Source: Robertmurraya korlensis
Lineage (GTDB): Bacteria; Bacillota; Bacilli; Bacillales; Cytobacillaceae
Length of the DNA: 64,000 nt
NCBI RefSeq assembly: GCF_023715225.1
Contig: NZ_JAMBNS010000003.1
Location: 124,001-188,000 of the forward strand
Direction of reading: 5' to 3'
The notes below the pieces were generated by a model. That model had not been told where the DNA came from, searched no databases, and saw nothing but the letters and a program-made list of their open reading frames with translations. Positions 8,835 to 18,339 of the stretch are shown here, piece after piece. The position numbers were made by a program, and so were the translations under genes. The first letter of the stretch is position 1. The number at the start of each line of letters is the position of its first letter.

Positions 8835-9050
8835 TCTGTGGTCAATATCTTATACGGACTCATTTTTTGCTTATGAACTGTCTCCTGTCTGAAAGAGTCC
8901 TCGATTTAGACTCAGTGATTGATTTTGAGCTCTCAGCTGTCTGAATCCAGCTCTCATTCGGACTCTGATTGCGCTTTCTGCTATAGCCCCTGTCCGAATG
9001 AACCCTTCATTTGGACTCTACCATCGTTTCCGAACCCTAAACTGTCTTAA
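8835..9050. repeat. Degenerate tandem repeat with a 52-53 bp step and GTCCGAAT/ATTCGGAC hairpins
   Basis: The word CTGTCTGAA or CTGTCCGAA recurs at 8885, 8937 and 8990, with a fading copy at 9042 and a weaker one near 8835: steps of 52, 53 and 52. Each full unit pairs the first eight bases after CT with a block about 17-18 bases on: GTCTGAA..TTTAGAC, GTCTGAAT..ATTCGGAC, GTCCGAATG..CATTTGGAC. The sequence is unrelated to the array at 1581, but period and design are alike. It lies just past a terminator. Confidence 0.8.
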
Positions 9051-9055
9051 CCCTA

Positions 9056-9091
9056 CAAAAAAAAGGACTCGAATCAAATCCGAGTCCTCTC
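9056..9091 (-). terminator. Terminator of the MFS/MarR operon
   Basis: Minus strand AGGACTCGG / CGAGTCCT stem with an 8-9 base loop, followed by eight T residues, shortly after the MFS stop codon. Confidence 0.9.
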
Positions 9092-9107
9092 CCAAAATAA
9101 CACCAGA

Positions 9108-10340
9108 CTAATTAGCCCGCTTATTCAATTCTGTGTTATAGGTTGCTTTTCCAGTCTTACTCATCGATTTTCTCAAATTAAAGTAGATGTATACGATCAT
9201 ACCTACCAATACATAAAACGATCCGTAAAAGTACAGTTGGCTAAATGAAAGCCCAGATGCTAATAGTCCAACAATATAGGATCCGAGACCAATTCCCATA
9301 TCAAATACAGACAAGAAAGTAGCCGTTGCCATAGCTCTTCGTTTCGGTGGTGCGGACTGTATCGCGATGGTTTGGAAGGTTGGAAACAATGTACCCCAAC
9401 CAAGGCCGATAAAACCAGCTGCAAGTAAAAAGATGAAACCTGAAGATGCTTGACTGAGAATGAACAAACCTATGGAGAATAGAATAATCCCAGGAAACAC
9501 AATGATATTTGCCCCGAATTGATCAAACCATCTACCAGTAAAGGGACGCGACACTAAAAGAACAAATGCATAAACAACAAAGAAGAAGCTTGCCACATGA
9601 CCTAATTGAATCTCATTTGCATACACAGAGATGAATGAAATAATCGACGAATATACAATCGCAAAGAATGCACCTGTTATGGCAATCGGTAATGCTGTTT
9701 TTTCAAACAAAGAGCCAGTTGTAAACTTCGTTGGTTCTTCAGAAGGCGCTACCCTCTTATTTGGTTTTGATAGTGAGAAACCTGCAACGAGTCCACCTAA
9801 TGAAGCAGCAAAGGCAATCATAAGCATCAAATGTATGCCACCACTTTGCATGGAAGTTAGCCCGAGGTAAGGGCCAATGACCATTGCTAGTGCTGAGGAT
9901 AAGATAAAGTATCCCATTCCTTCTCCTCTTCTTTGTTCAGGAATAATATCCGCTACGATTGAACCAGCAGCAGTGGTTGCCATCCCAAAGCTAATTCCAT
10001 GAATCAGTCTTACTGTTAGCAGTTGTGGAACACTATTTGCAAAGAAGTAAAAAAGGGTGGTAGCAAGAAATAATAGCAATGAAGTGATTAGAATGATTCT
10101 TCCGCCATATTTCTCAATTAGTTTACCTGAAAAGGGGCGTATAATGATCGCTGCTAGTAGAAAAGCCGTGGTAAGTAAACCAGCTGAGGATTTGGATGCC
10201 CCTAAGTCATTAACGACGTACACTGGTAATGTTACTAAGAGAAAATAGAAACTCATAAATAAAAAGAAATTGCTGGCAGAAACCGCAATAAAGTTTCTCG
10301 TCCACAATTTGCTTTGTGTTGTATCATCCAAGATGTTCAC
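9108..10340 (-). CDS. MFS drug/solute exporter
   Basis: A 410-residue major facilitator with 12 predicted membrane segments. The TM2-TM3 loop motif RPFSGKLIEKYGGR resembles motif A, and a related RPFTGRWFDQFG occurs after TM8, as in DHA1-type exporters. It starts 6 bases after the marR stop, so the two are one operon. The likely start is GTG at 10340. Its GGGAG is unusually close, and TTG at 10331 would be better spaced, so the N terminus is uncertain by three residues. Substrate unknown; pairing with a MarR regulator suggests export of a toxic or aromatic compound. Confidence 0.85.
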   Translation of the reverse strand: MNILDDTTQSKLWTRNFIAVSASNFFLFMSFYFLLVTLPVYVVNDLGASKSSAGLLTTAFLLAAIIIRPFSGKLIEKYGGRIILITSLLLFLATTLFYFFANSVPQLLTVRLIHGISFGMATTAAGSIVADIIPEQRRGEGMGYFILSSALAMVIGPYLGLTSMQSGGIHLMLMIAFAASLGGLVAGFSLSKPNKRVAPSEEPTKFTTGSLFEKTALPIAITGAFFAIVYSSIISFISVYANEIQLGHVASFFFVVYAFVLLVSRPFTGRWFDQFGANIIVFPGIILFSIGLFILSQASSGFIFLLAAGFIGLGWGTLFPTFQTIAIQSAPPKRRAMATATFLSVFDMGIGLGSYIVGLLASGLSFSQLYFYGSFYVLVGMIVYIYFNLRKSMSKTGKATYNTELNKRAN

Positions 10341-10346
10341 AACTCC

Positions 10347-10760
10347 CTATAATTTTTTTAACCATGTGGTCACAATGACTCGTAGTTCCTTTTGGTTTTG
10401 TTCGGAAAGACCGCTTAGGATTTGATTATTAACATCCATCACGGCTTGTTCCCAGACTGGATAGCTTGTGATTGCTTTTTCGGTAAGGCCAATGTATTTT
10501 TTACGTCGGTCTACCCCTTCCGTCTGTTCAATAAGCCCTAGTTTTTGAAGCTTCTGAATGGTTCTTGTCATCGGTGGAGCTTCAATCGCTAAATAATGAC
10601 ATAGCTCTTTTTGTGTCATAGATCCTTTTTCCTTAAGCACAAATAAAACTGACCACTGAGAGCTGTAGATTTCATACGGTTCTAACGCCGCATTTACTCG
10701 TTTGGTCAGGTTCCTTGAAAGTTGGTGAATGCTATGAAAAAGCTCATGTTTCTCCTGCAT
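10347..10760 (-). CDS. MarR-family transcriptional regulator
   Basis: A 137-residue winged-helix protein. The recognition region (TQKELCHYLAIEAPPMTRTIQKLQK) and the wing (EQTEGVDRRKKYIGLT) follow the MarR pattern, including the DRR motif. It is the first gene of an operon with the MFS transporter and probably represses its own promoter in the 129-base gap shared with the divergent ABC operon. Ligand unknown. Confidence 0.9.
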   Translation of the reverse strand: MQEKHELFHSIHQLSRNLTKRVNAALEPYEIYSSQWSVLFVLKEKGSMTQKELCHYLAIEAPPMTRTIQKLQKLGLIEQTEGVDRRKKYIGLTEKAITSYPVWEQAVMDVNNQILSGLSEQNQKELRVIVTTWLKKL

Positions 10761-10889
10761 CTAATTACCTCTCCTTACCTATCATAATACTACTATTTTG
10801 TTAAAAGGGGCACTAAAGCCTTATAAAATGATATAATTACCTTAATACTGGAAAATTCACACATTCCTAGGGAAAAGGGGGACAAAAGA

Positions 10890-11804
10890 TTGGTTCCAAT
10901 TATTCAAGTAGAAGGAATACAAAAACAATTTGATGCACGGCCCGTTTTACATGATGTATCTTTCACCGTCAATAGAGGCGATATTGTCGGGTTGTTAGGA
11001 CCAAATGGCAGTGGGAAGACGACCATTATTCGATTAGTAAATGGTGTCATTGAAGCCACAGCGGGAAGGATACTCGTCAACAATTGGGATCCACAATCTC
11101 AAGGTCATGAAATTCGAAAAATCAGTGGTATCCTAACTGATGGAGCTGGTCTTTACCACGAAATGAGTGGTGTTGATAATCTTAGATTCTTTGGAAAACT
11201 TTACGGAGTGAATGATGAAAAGAGGATACAACAATTACTTGAGGATTTTCAACTAGCCGACCACCAGCAGAAAAAAGTGGGTACATATAGCACAGGTATG
11301 AAACGCAGATTAGGAATCATAAAAGCCATCTTACATAACCCCACCATCCTTTTCTTAGATGAACCTACCAATGGATTGGACCCAGAAGGTATTCAAATGG
11401 TACTGCAAAATATTTATACATTAAACAAGAAATACGGAACCACGATCTTCCTTTGCTCTCATATTCTGCATCAGATTGAAAGCGTTTGTTCACAATACTT
11501 ATTTTTGGATCATGGCACCATTATTGAGTCTGGTACCAAATCAGAATTAGAAGCAAAATACATCAAAGAAATTTCTGTAAAAATTGAAACAAACGCGGTT
11601 GTAAATGAATTAAGCCCTCTATATAAAGTAGCCAAACAGGACGGTTCTTTTATCACCTTTATCTTACAAACAAAGGACCAATTGCCAAGATTATTAGAGG
11701 AAATATTGAAAAAGCAATTCTGGATTCATCATGTAGAAATTCAAAATCGAGATTTAGAGAGTTTGTATTTTCAGATTAGAGGTGTGAAAAATGAAGATAA
11801 ATAG
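10890..11804 (+). CDS. ABC transporter ATP-binding protein
   Basis: A 304-residue ATPase with Walker A (GPNGSGKTT, about residues 38-46), the signature YSTGMKRRL (about 133) and Walker B ILFLDEP (about 152). The C-terminal extension is typical of ABC-2 exporters. The start is TTG with GGGGG eight bases upstream. The end overlaps the permease gene by 14 bases. It resembles ATPases of sodium, antibiotic or bacteriocin-type exporters; the substrate cannot be told. Confidence 0.92.
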   Translation: MVPIIQVEGIQKQFDARPVLHDVSFTVNRGDIVGLLGPNGSGKTTIIRLVNGVIEATAGRILVNNWDPQSQGHEIRKISGILTDGAGLYHEMSGVDNLRFFGKLYGVNDEKRIQQLLEDFQLADHQQKKVGTYSTGMKRRLGIIKAILHNPTILFLDEPTNGLDPEGIQMVLQNIYTLNKKYGTTIFLCSHILHQIESVCSQYLFLDHGTIIESGTKSELEAKYIKEISVKIETNAVVNELSPLYKVAKQDGSFITFILQTKDQLPRLLEEILKKQFWIHHVEIQNRDLESLYFQIRGVKNEDK

Positions 11805-12627
11805 GCAACTAGTCTGGGCAATCGCTTTGAAAGATATTAAGGGCATAACGAGTAATAAACAAGTGCTCATCGGTCTGATTATCCTGCCTTTGATTTTTGC
11901 GGTCATTTTTCCTGCTGCATTTATTTTAGTTATTAATTTTGTTCCTCTTACCTCTTCTGATATAGAGACAATGACAAACACCATTTTATCTGGACTGCCT
12001 AACGGTGAAATTAAAGATACGATTAACGAGTTACCATCCTTTAACCATCAAATCATTTATGTGGTTGTCAATTATTTGTTAGGGTCTATGTTTCTACTTA
12101 TTCCCGTAATCAATTCCATGATGATTGCGCTTAATAGCTTTGTTGGAGAGAAGGAAAGAGGTACTTTAGAGAGCCTGTTATTTGCACCAATCACCGTAAA
12201 GGATTTGTTTATTGGAAAAGTACTTTCGGCTTTTATACCAACGATGGTTTTAACCATCAGCAGCTTTGTCATTTTTGGTATTATTACAACTGCCATTACC
12301 TATCCAATCTTTAACGGTTTTATTTTTCCAAATACCAATTGGATTTTACTTGTATTTTGGTTATCACCAATCATTACTTTATTTACGATTCTAATAGAAG
12401 TATTAGTCTCAGCCCGGTCAAAAAGCTTTCAGGAAGCTCAGCAAATCGGTGGACTAGTTATCCTTCCGATTGTTGGTTTATTTGTTGGCCAAGCGACAGG
12501 AATGTTAATTATTAGTCCGATCATCCTTCTTTTTGTTGGCCTTTTCTTATTAATGATTAACGTGCTGCTGCTCTTCTTAATATCTAAATATAATAATCGA
12601 AACACCTTATTTGAAAGCCAAGTGTAA
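11791..12627 (+). CDS. ABC-2 type permease
   Basis: A 278-residue membrane partner of the preceding ATPase. It has six predicted membrane segments and the ABC-2 hallmark ERGTLESLLFAPI before TM3. It overlaps the ATPase gene, so the two are translationally coupled. The pair forms a simple two-gene exporter and ends in a strong terminator. Confidence 0.9.
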   Translation: MKINRQLVWAIALKDIKGITSNKQVLIGLIILPLIFAVIFPAAFILVINFVPLTSSDIETMTNTILSGLPNGEIKDTINELPSFNHQIIYVVVNYLLGSMFLLIPVINSMMIALNSFVGEKERGTLESLLFAPITVKDLFIGKVLSAFIPTMVLTISSFVIFGIITTAITYPIFNGFIFPNTNWILLVFWLSPIITLFTILIEVLVSARSKSFQEAQQIGGLVILPIVGLFVGQATGMLIISPIILLFVGLFLLMINVLLLFLISKYNNRNTLFESQV

Positions 12628-12632
12628 CAATT

Positions 12633-12674
12633 AAAAGAGGTACAGACGATCACGATAAGTCTGTACCTCTTCTT
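12633..12674. terminator. Bidirectional terminator between ABC operon and His-rich protein gene
   Basis: AAGAGGTACAGAC and GTCTGTACCTCTT form a 13-bp perfect stem with a 10-base loop, between convergent genes. Confidence 0.9.
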
Positions 12675-12678
12675 ATTA

Positions 12679-13503
12679 TCACAGGATCTCCACAACAAAC
12701 GGGAAGACTCTCACTTTCCCATCTTGCTTAAATTCTGCCCATATTTTATATATTCCCGGCTGGTCAAATTGTGTTCCAAATACAGGTTTTGTAGTATCTT
12801 CTGGGTGTACATGAAGATACTTTTCACCATGTTCATCTAGAATAACGACATGGCCCATTGCACCTAAATATGGTTCTAACTCTGTTGCATCAAGCTCAAA
12901 ATTAAGTGTCACTGCTTCTCCAGCGGTTTGTGAACTCATTTGTAAAGTTACCTTTTTTCCATCCATCTCCTGAGTAAAATCATTATCAGGTTGTAGCCCA
13001 TGACCGTGAGTATCGGTAACTTCCCCGACTACAATCGACATCGGTTGAACTGTATAGGATAAATCCTTAGGCTTGATGTCAACGAACACTCTATAATTAT
13101 CGTTTTCTAATTCAACAGCAACTTCGTAATTTCCCGCTCCAACTTCATTCGGGTGAATATGCTGATACGTGTCTAAATGTTCATTCACCACTATAACATG
13201 CATATATTTTTCATGATTAATCTCCAAGTCTGATACAGGATTCCCCTCATTATCAGTCAAAGTGATGTACAATAGATCCTCTTTGTAATCAAGTGTAACG
13301 TTTACTTCACTATCGGCTACCCCATGTCCTTCATGACCTTCTTCTTCCGTGTGTTCCTGTACTTGTTCCTTTTCTGAGTGACCATGGTTACCACTCTCAC
13401 TTTGCGCATCTGAACTTTCTTCAACTTGAAAAAACCCATTAAGAGTGTATCCTGCAACAACCAAGAGTACATACAGAATGGCTGATAAAGTCCACTTTTT
13501 CAT
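12679..13503 (-). CDS. Secreted His-rich protein with two HxHP modules
   Basis: Begins with a membrane anchor (about residues 3-25, no lipobox), then a His/Glu-rich linker (GHSEKEQVQEHTEEEGHEGH). Two similar beta domains follow, each ending in a related motif: MHVIVVNEHLDTYQHIHP and GHVVILDEHGEKYLHVHP. The spaced histidines suggest metal binding, possibly copper, at the outer membrane face; that is inference. The start at 13503 is chosen because GGAGG lies eight bases upstream; the frame extends seven codons further up without support. The gene appears to stand alone. Confidence 0.7.
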   Translation of the reverse strand: MKKWTLSAILYVLLVVAGYTLNGFFQVEESSDAQSESGNHGHSEKEQVQEHTEEEGHEGHGVADSEVNVTLDYKEDLLYITLTDNEGNPVSDLEINHEKYMHVIVVNEHLDTYQHIHPNEVGAGNYEVAVELENDNYRVFVDIKPKDLSYTVQPMSIVVGEVTDTHGHGLQPDNDFTQEMDGKKVTLQMSSQTAGEAVTLNFELDATELEPYLGAMGHVVILDEHGEKYLHVHPEDTTKPVFGTQFDQPGIYKIWAEFKQDGKVRVFPFVVEIL

Positions 13504-13729
13504 GATTGTATTCCTCCAGTTCACTATTTGTATTCTTTTATACTATACCCTCCTACCCTATAAAGTCAACCATAAAAGAATTAAATTTTCTATATATAGG
13601 AAAATCAGCACCATTACTATTCTACCATTTTATAGTAATATAACATTTTTAGGAAAATAGCCCCTGTTTCATACTGAATTTTAAGAATATTATTTATTTT
13701 GTAACTCGAAGTAAAAGGGGGAGAATTCA

Positions 13730-16114
13730 TTGAATAAATTTCTCAAAACAGGAATAACTTCCGTTGTTTTAGCCGGCACATTATTCTCTGGAAATCTTAT
13801 TGGAACAAGCAGTCAAGTACATAAGGTTGAAGCAGCTAGCACGCATTCACATGGCACCATCGATTTGGCACTTGTGAATGATGAAAGATTACTAGACTCA
13901 TTAATTAAGAGAGGAATTATTTCTTCTACTGCAACAGCAAAGGAAAAACAGAATGCGTTAAATGCTTATATTGCTTTAAAAGGGAAGAATGAAGACACTA
14001 AAGCAACAGATCCTTTAGCGAGCAAGGTAAAAGCAGCTGAAGCGGCAATAGAAAAAAACTTTAAAGAATTTAACAATGGTCTATTAAAAGGAAAAGGAAA
14101 CAAAAATGGTCAATTAAAAGGCAATCCCACTTCAGTAGAGGAAAGCGAATCACCTGGAGTTCAAAAGAAAGGGAAGCTATTAACACTCATGGTCGAATAC
14201 TCAGACTACGAACATAATAATATTCAACCTGAAGAAACGGATAATTATTATGCAGACTATAATACAGAGCATTACGAGGATATGATTTTTGGAGATAACG
14301 GTGTGGAAGGACCAAACGGGGAAACATTCGTGTCTCAAAAACAATTTTATGAAGAACAGTCAGGTGGAACATACACCATTGAGGGACAAGCTTATGGTTG
14401 GTTACAGGTTCCTGAAACGGCTGCTTATTACGGTGCCGATCGTGCAAGCGGTGGACACGATAATGTTAATCCGGGTGGGTCCAAGCAACTGGTAAGAGAC
14501 ACGTTAGATGCAGCAAAAGCAGCAGGCGTTCCACTAGAGGACTATGATTTAGAAGATCCACATGATTTAGATGGTGACGGAAACTACTGGGAGCCAGATG
14601 GTCTTGTTGATCACCTTCAAATCATTCACTCAGGTGTTGGCCAAGAAGCTGGCGGTGGTTCTTTAGGAGACAACGCAATCTGGTCTCACCGCTCTGCAGT
14701 CTTTTATGATCCAGACGGACTTGGCAAAGGATTGCCAGGATTCTATGATTACACAGTGATGCCCGAAGACGGCGCGACTGGGGTATTTGCTCATGAATAT
14801 GGACATGATTTAGGCTTACCAGATGAATACGATACGATTTATAGTGGAACTGGTGAAGCAGTTGGTTACTGGTCGATTATGGCAAGTGGTTCATGGGCTG
14901 GGAAAATTCCAGGAACAGAACCAACAGGCTTCTCTCCTTGGGCAAAGCAATTCTTCCAATCAACACTAGGTGGTAAATGGACAAACCCTACTGTCGTTGA
15001 GTGGGAAGATGTTTCTACGAAAGGAACACAATTCTTATTAGACCAAGCAAATTCACCACTTGGAAAAAACAATCAAGCCATTCGTGTGAATTTGCCACAA
15101 AAGAAAACACCTGTAAATACGCCTGCTGCTGGAACGTATGAGTACTGGGGTGGACAAGCAGATGAAATGGACACAAACATGGTGACTTCAGTCGATTTAA
15201 CTGGTAAAACTTCTGCCACATTAACCTTTGATGCTTGGTACGATATTGAAGAGCAATGGGACTTTGCCTTTGTTCAAGTATCAACTGATAATGGAGCCAC
15301 TTGGCAGTCACTTGGAAATAATAACACTCGTTCTGATGTAGTACCTGAAGGATATCCAACAATTTTGAACTCAATGCCTGGATTAACTGGTAAATCAGAC
15401 GGTTGGGAAGCACAAGCATTTGATTTATCAACGTATGCTGGTCAGAAAATCCAACTTCGTTTACGCTATGCAACAGATTGGGGTACATCACTTATTGGTT
15501 TCTTCGCAGACAATGTGAAGGTCGTTGCCGATGGTCAAACACTTGTTGAAGATGGTGGAGAAGCTGCAACTTCTACCTTTGCATTAAACGGATTTACTAA
15601 AATGGATGGAAACAAATTAACGGACCACTATTATTTGCTAGAGTGGCGTAATCATCAAGGCGTTGACGAAGGGCTCGCTCATATTGCTCGCGGAGAATCG
15701 ATTATGAGCTATGATGGTGGCTTAGTTGTTTGGTACGCAGATGATAGTTACACTGAAAACTGGACTGGACAACACCCTGGTGAAGGCTATCTTGGAGTAG
15801 TAGATGCACATGTTAGCACAGATCTTCAATGGCTTTTAGCAAATGGGACAAAAGCACAAGCAAGTACACGTTACCATATTGCCGATGCAGCCTTTGGCTT
15901 ACATGCGACTAGCGGTCTGAACTTGAATTACCCTGGAGTGCAGACATTAGTATCCTCAAGTCTACCTGGAGTGTCACTATTTGATGATAGTAAGTCGTAC
16001 ACAAACACTTTTATGCCAGATGCTGGTCGAAATCTAGCTCAATATGGCTTAAAGATTCGCGTAAATGGACAAGCAAAAGATAAGTCGGTTGGATCCATTG
16101 TTATTTACAAATAA
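13730..16114 (+). CDS. inhA: Immune inhibitor A, M6-family secreted metalloprotease
   Basis: A 794-residue secreted protease. It has a signal peptide in the first 35 residues and a propeptide region to about residue 145. The M6 catalytic domain carries the zinc motif HEYGH at 355-359, followed by DLGLPDEYD. C-terminal beta domains follow (VSVDLTGKTSATLTFDAWYD). Homologues in the Bacillus cereus group degrade antimicrobial peptides and host or matrix proteins. The start is TTG with a strong AAAAGGGGGAG six bases away. It is monocistronic with a bidirectional terminator behind it. Confidence 0.95.
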   Translation: MNKFLKTGITSVVLAGTLFSGNLIGTSSQVHKVEAASTHSHGTIDLALVNDERLLDSLIKRGIISSTATAKEKQNALNAYIALKGKNEDTKATDPLASKVKAAEAAIEKNFKEFNNGLLKGKGNKNGQLKGNPTSVEESESPGVQKKGKLLTLMVEYSDYEHNNIQPEETDNYYADYNTEHYEDMIFGDNGVEGPNGETFVSQKQFYEEQSGGTYTIEGQAYGWLQVPETAAYYGADRASGGHDNVNPGGSKQLVRDTLDAAKAAGVPLEDYDLEDPHDLDGDGNYWEPDGLVDHLQIIHSGVGQEAGGGSLGDNAIWSHRSAVFYDPDGLGKGLPGFYDYTVMPEDGATGVFAHEYGHDLGLPDEYDTIYSGTGEAVGYWSIMASGSWAGKIPGTEPTGFSPWAKQFFQSTLGGKWTNPTVVEWEDVSTKGTQFLLDQANSPLGKNNQAIRVNLPQKKTPVNTPAAGTYEYWGGQADEMDTNMVTSVDLTGKTSATLTFDAWYDIEEQWDFAFVQVSTDNGATWQSLGNNNTRSDVVPEGYPTILNSMPGLTGKSDGWEAQAFDLSTYAGQKIQLRLRYATDWGTSLIGFFADNVKVVADGQTLVEDGGEAATSTFALNGFTKMDGNKLTDHYYLLEWRNHQGVDEGLAHIARGESIMSYDGGLVVWYADDSYTENWTGQHPGEGYLGVVDAHVSTDLQWLLANGTKAQASTRYHIADAAFGLHATSGLNLNYPGVQTLVSSSLPGVSLFDDSKSYTNTFMPDAGRNLAQYGLKIRVNGQAKDKSVGSIVIYK

Positions 16115-16116
16115 GA

Positions 16117-16159
16117 CAAAACCTCTTAATGTGGATCTTCCACTTTAAGAGGTTTTTTA
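16117..16159. terminator. Bidirectional terminator between inhA and the ger operon
   Basis: AAAACCTCTTAA/TTAAGAGGTTTT outer stem and GTGGA/TCCAC inner stem, with T-run on the plus strand. It serves both convergent units. Confidence 0.9.
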
Positions 16160-16162
16160 TTC

Positions 16163-17224
16163 TTATTCAATTACTCCCGTTTCTGTAATTAACACTTTAC
16201 TCGAAACATGAAAAGTAGCATTTTGATACACTTCATTCCATTTATCTGGATCAAACTTTCTTGTTTGAGTTTTTGCTAATACTCCAATACCAATAGGGTC
16301 AATTTTCTGATCTCGAAAGCGCTCTAGTAATTCTTTTGTCTTTTTATTGATTGCCTCCTCAAATGCCTTACCCGCTTGATCAACCACTTTCGAATCAAGT
16401 TTTTTTCCCGTATATTCTCTTATATGTGCCTCTAACTCTACGTATAAATTCACCTTTGGTTGCGTTAATGGATCTTTGATATCATACTTCCTTTTCGTTG
16501 TAATATTATACGTTGTTACAATATCTTTCCCTACATTAAATGTATAGGCTCCATTTCTAAAGTTTTCCATGAGAGCCTTAAAGAAAAACATATCCTTAGA
16601 ATTTAAGTAATCAACCGCTCGGTCATGATCAAATAATGCAATTCCCTGTACCTTTACCTTATTACCTGTTAGTTTGACATAAGGTAGGAAAGGATCCTGC
16701 ACCTTTGAATAATATGAGTACATAAATAAATGCAGATTGGACAGAGGTAATTCTCGATGCCTCATATTATGTTCTAGTAAAGTATTTAAATAAGATCCTG
16801 TTCCGAGGTTTCCAAGATTTTTCTGCATGATTTCATCGGCTGTTCCATCAACAACGGCTAAATACAATCGTGATCCAATTCCAGCATCACGTTCAAAGGT
16901 ATCGGTTATCTCATATAACCCCCTTTCTGCTAGCTCTTTACCAAACAAGACAATTTCAATACTTCCATTCTCGAGGGGGTCAGCTGATTTCATTTGTGCC
17001 TGCCGGTTAATTTCCTTGCTAACTTTTGCCTCCGCCACAAAAGATTCATTCGATATACTTTTATCTGCTTTATATACCGGAATAACAATGGTTCCTTTCA
17101 CTTTTCCATCCTCTTTGGCATCATAGCCAACTCCACTCATAATATTAATATCATCAATGATTTTTTGTTCAACACAACCTGTAAGGAAAACGATTAAAAA
17201 TAGGATATTCAAGATCTTGATCAT
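16163..17224 (-). CDS. Spore germination lipoprotein, GerC family
   Basis: A 353-residue Ger(x)C protein. The N terminus is a lipoprotein signal with lipobox LTGC at about residues 14-17, so it is anchored outside the inner spore membrane. The body matches the GerC fold (GVGYDAKEDGKVKGTIVIPVY; QGIALFDHDRAVDYL). It forms the germinant receptor with the two upstream genes. Its ATG overlaps the gerB stop as ATGA, with GGGGAGG upstream. Which germinant is sensed cannot be read from sequence. Confidence 0.92.
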   Translation of the reverse strand: MIKILNILFLIVFLTGCVEQKIIDDINIMSGVGYDAKEDGKVKGTIVIPVYKADKSISNESFVAEAKVSKEINRQAQMKSADPLENGSIEIVLFGKELAERGLYEITDTFERDAGIGSRLYLAVVDGTADEIMQKNLGNLGTGSYLNTLLEHNMRHRELPLSNLHLFMYSYYSKVQDPFLPYVKLTGNKVKVQGIALFDHDRAVDYLNSKDMFFFKALMENFRNGAYTFNVGKDIVTTYNITTKRKYDIKDPLTQPKVNLYVELEAHIREYTGKKLDSKVVDQAGKAFEEAINKKTKELLERFRDQKIDPIGIGVLAKTQTRKFDPDKWNEVYQNATFHVSSKVLITETGVIE

Positions 17225-18315
17225 GTAGATTTCCTCCCCTTCATACGATAAAAAATACTACTAAAGAGGAACATAAAAGGAATGTATCCGTAAAGTAAAT
17301 AAAAACCAATTTGCGCCGTATAATCACTAATCATATCAATTTGCTCTCTAGTTTTTATTAGGCAACTAGCCGTACAAACGAGCAGTAAAAGAATAACAAG
17401 TAAAGGACGTTGCCTTTTTTTGAATACCCTTTTTGCCCCGCGGCTAGCCGACCACATCGCTAAACATAGATTGGGCAGGATGACAAATAACCAGGAAGAA
17501 ATCGCTACATACTCAATCCGCTCAACGAAAGGAAGCTGAACAATTTTTAGCATCGTTAATGTCGCCCATATATTTCTCATTAATTGTTCCTCAGAGAAAA
17601 AAGCTGTACTAACAACCATGACTGCTAAATAGATAAAGATGGTTGACGCTGAGCCAAGATGAGCCCATTTCTGCGACTTTTCTGGTTCTTTAAAAAATGG
17701 GTAATAAAATAACAAGGTTTCAAATCCTAACAAACTTAATGTTACTTGTTTGGTTGATTTCAGAATTTCTATAACGGAATGATCTAAGATAGGAAGCAGG
17801 TTTTCAAAAAATGCATACTTCAAGGGATAAAATAAAGAAAATAGCAAGTAACCAGGAAGGACAACCCCTAAAACAGCCATCCCCGTAACGGTACGAAGAC
17901 CTCCGTTTACAATGTAAAATACAATAGTCAATATAGCGATAGAAAAAAGACTAATCCTGATTCCAGGAAACACCCACACTTGAACGACTTCGATATACGA
18001 CCTAAGGATCGTAAGTGTTAATAAACAAAAATAGATGACAAGCAAAATAGAAAAAACAGACCCAATCCATTTACCGAATAGTGTTCGATGTACATCGGTA
18101 ATATCCCCCTGTTGCTTATCAAGGATTTTATACATCATCCATATGACCACATGAACGCTTATTCCACCTAAAATAATTGTTATCCACGCATCATTTCCGA
18201 CAGCCTTAGTAAGCAATCGCTGAAAACCTAATATACCAACCCCTATTTGAATTGCTTGAACCAAGTAAAAAGAAAAGAATGGAGACACTTTTAATCGGTC
18301 TGGAATGTTAGTCAC
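17221..18315 (-). CDS. Spore germination permease, GerB family
   Basis: A 364-residue integral membrane protein with ten predicted helices, of the amino acid permease-like GerB family; relatives bind the germinant ligand. It starts with GTG, preceded by AAGGAG at good spacing. It sits 24 bases after the gerA stop and overlaps gerC. Confidence 0.92.
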   Translation of the reverse strand: MTNIPDRLKVSPFFSFYLVQAIQIGVGILGFQRLLTKAVGNDAWITIILGGISVHVVIWMMYKILDKQQGDITDVHRTLFGKWIGSVFSILLVIYFCLLTLTILRSYIEVVQVWVFPGIRISLFSIAILTIVFYIVNGGLRTVTGMAVLGVVLPGYLLFSLFYPLKYAFFENLLPILDHSVIEILKSTKQVTLSLLGFETLLFYYPFFKEPEKSQKWAHLGSASTIFIYLAVMVVSTAFFSEEQLMRNIWATLTMLKIVQLPFVERIEYVAISSWLFVILPNLCLAMWSASRGAKRVFKKRQRPLLVILLLLVCTASCLIKTREQIDMISDYTAQIGFYLLYGYIPFMFLFSSIFYRMKGRKST

Positions 18316-18339
18316 AAAAGAACAACTCCTTATAACGAG

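Larger units (their letters stand above)
8621..9107. other. Intergenic gap: puc promoter side, inverted repeat, 52-bp array, terminator
   Basis: About 490 bases without a gene. The first 120 bases must carry the puc promoter (AT-rich, no unambiguous boxes). A 9-base inverted repeat ACAAACCAG/CTGGTTTGT lies at 8744-8776, with a 15-base loop and no T-run. A degenerate tandem repeat occupies about 8835-9050 and the MFS terminator 9056-9091. Confidence 0.8.

Noticed and set aside
15015-15491. 158-codon minus-strand frame inside inhA
   Set aside because: It lies fully within the well-supported protease gene and its translation has no recognisable features.
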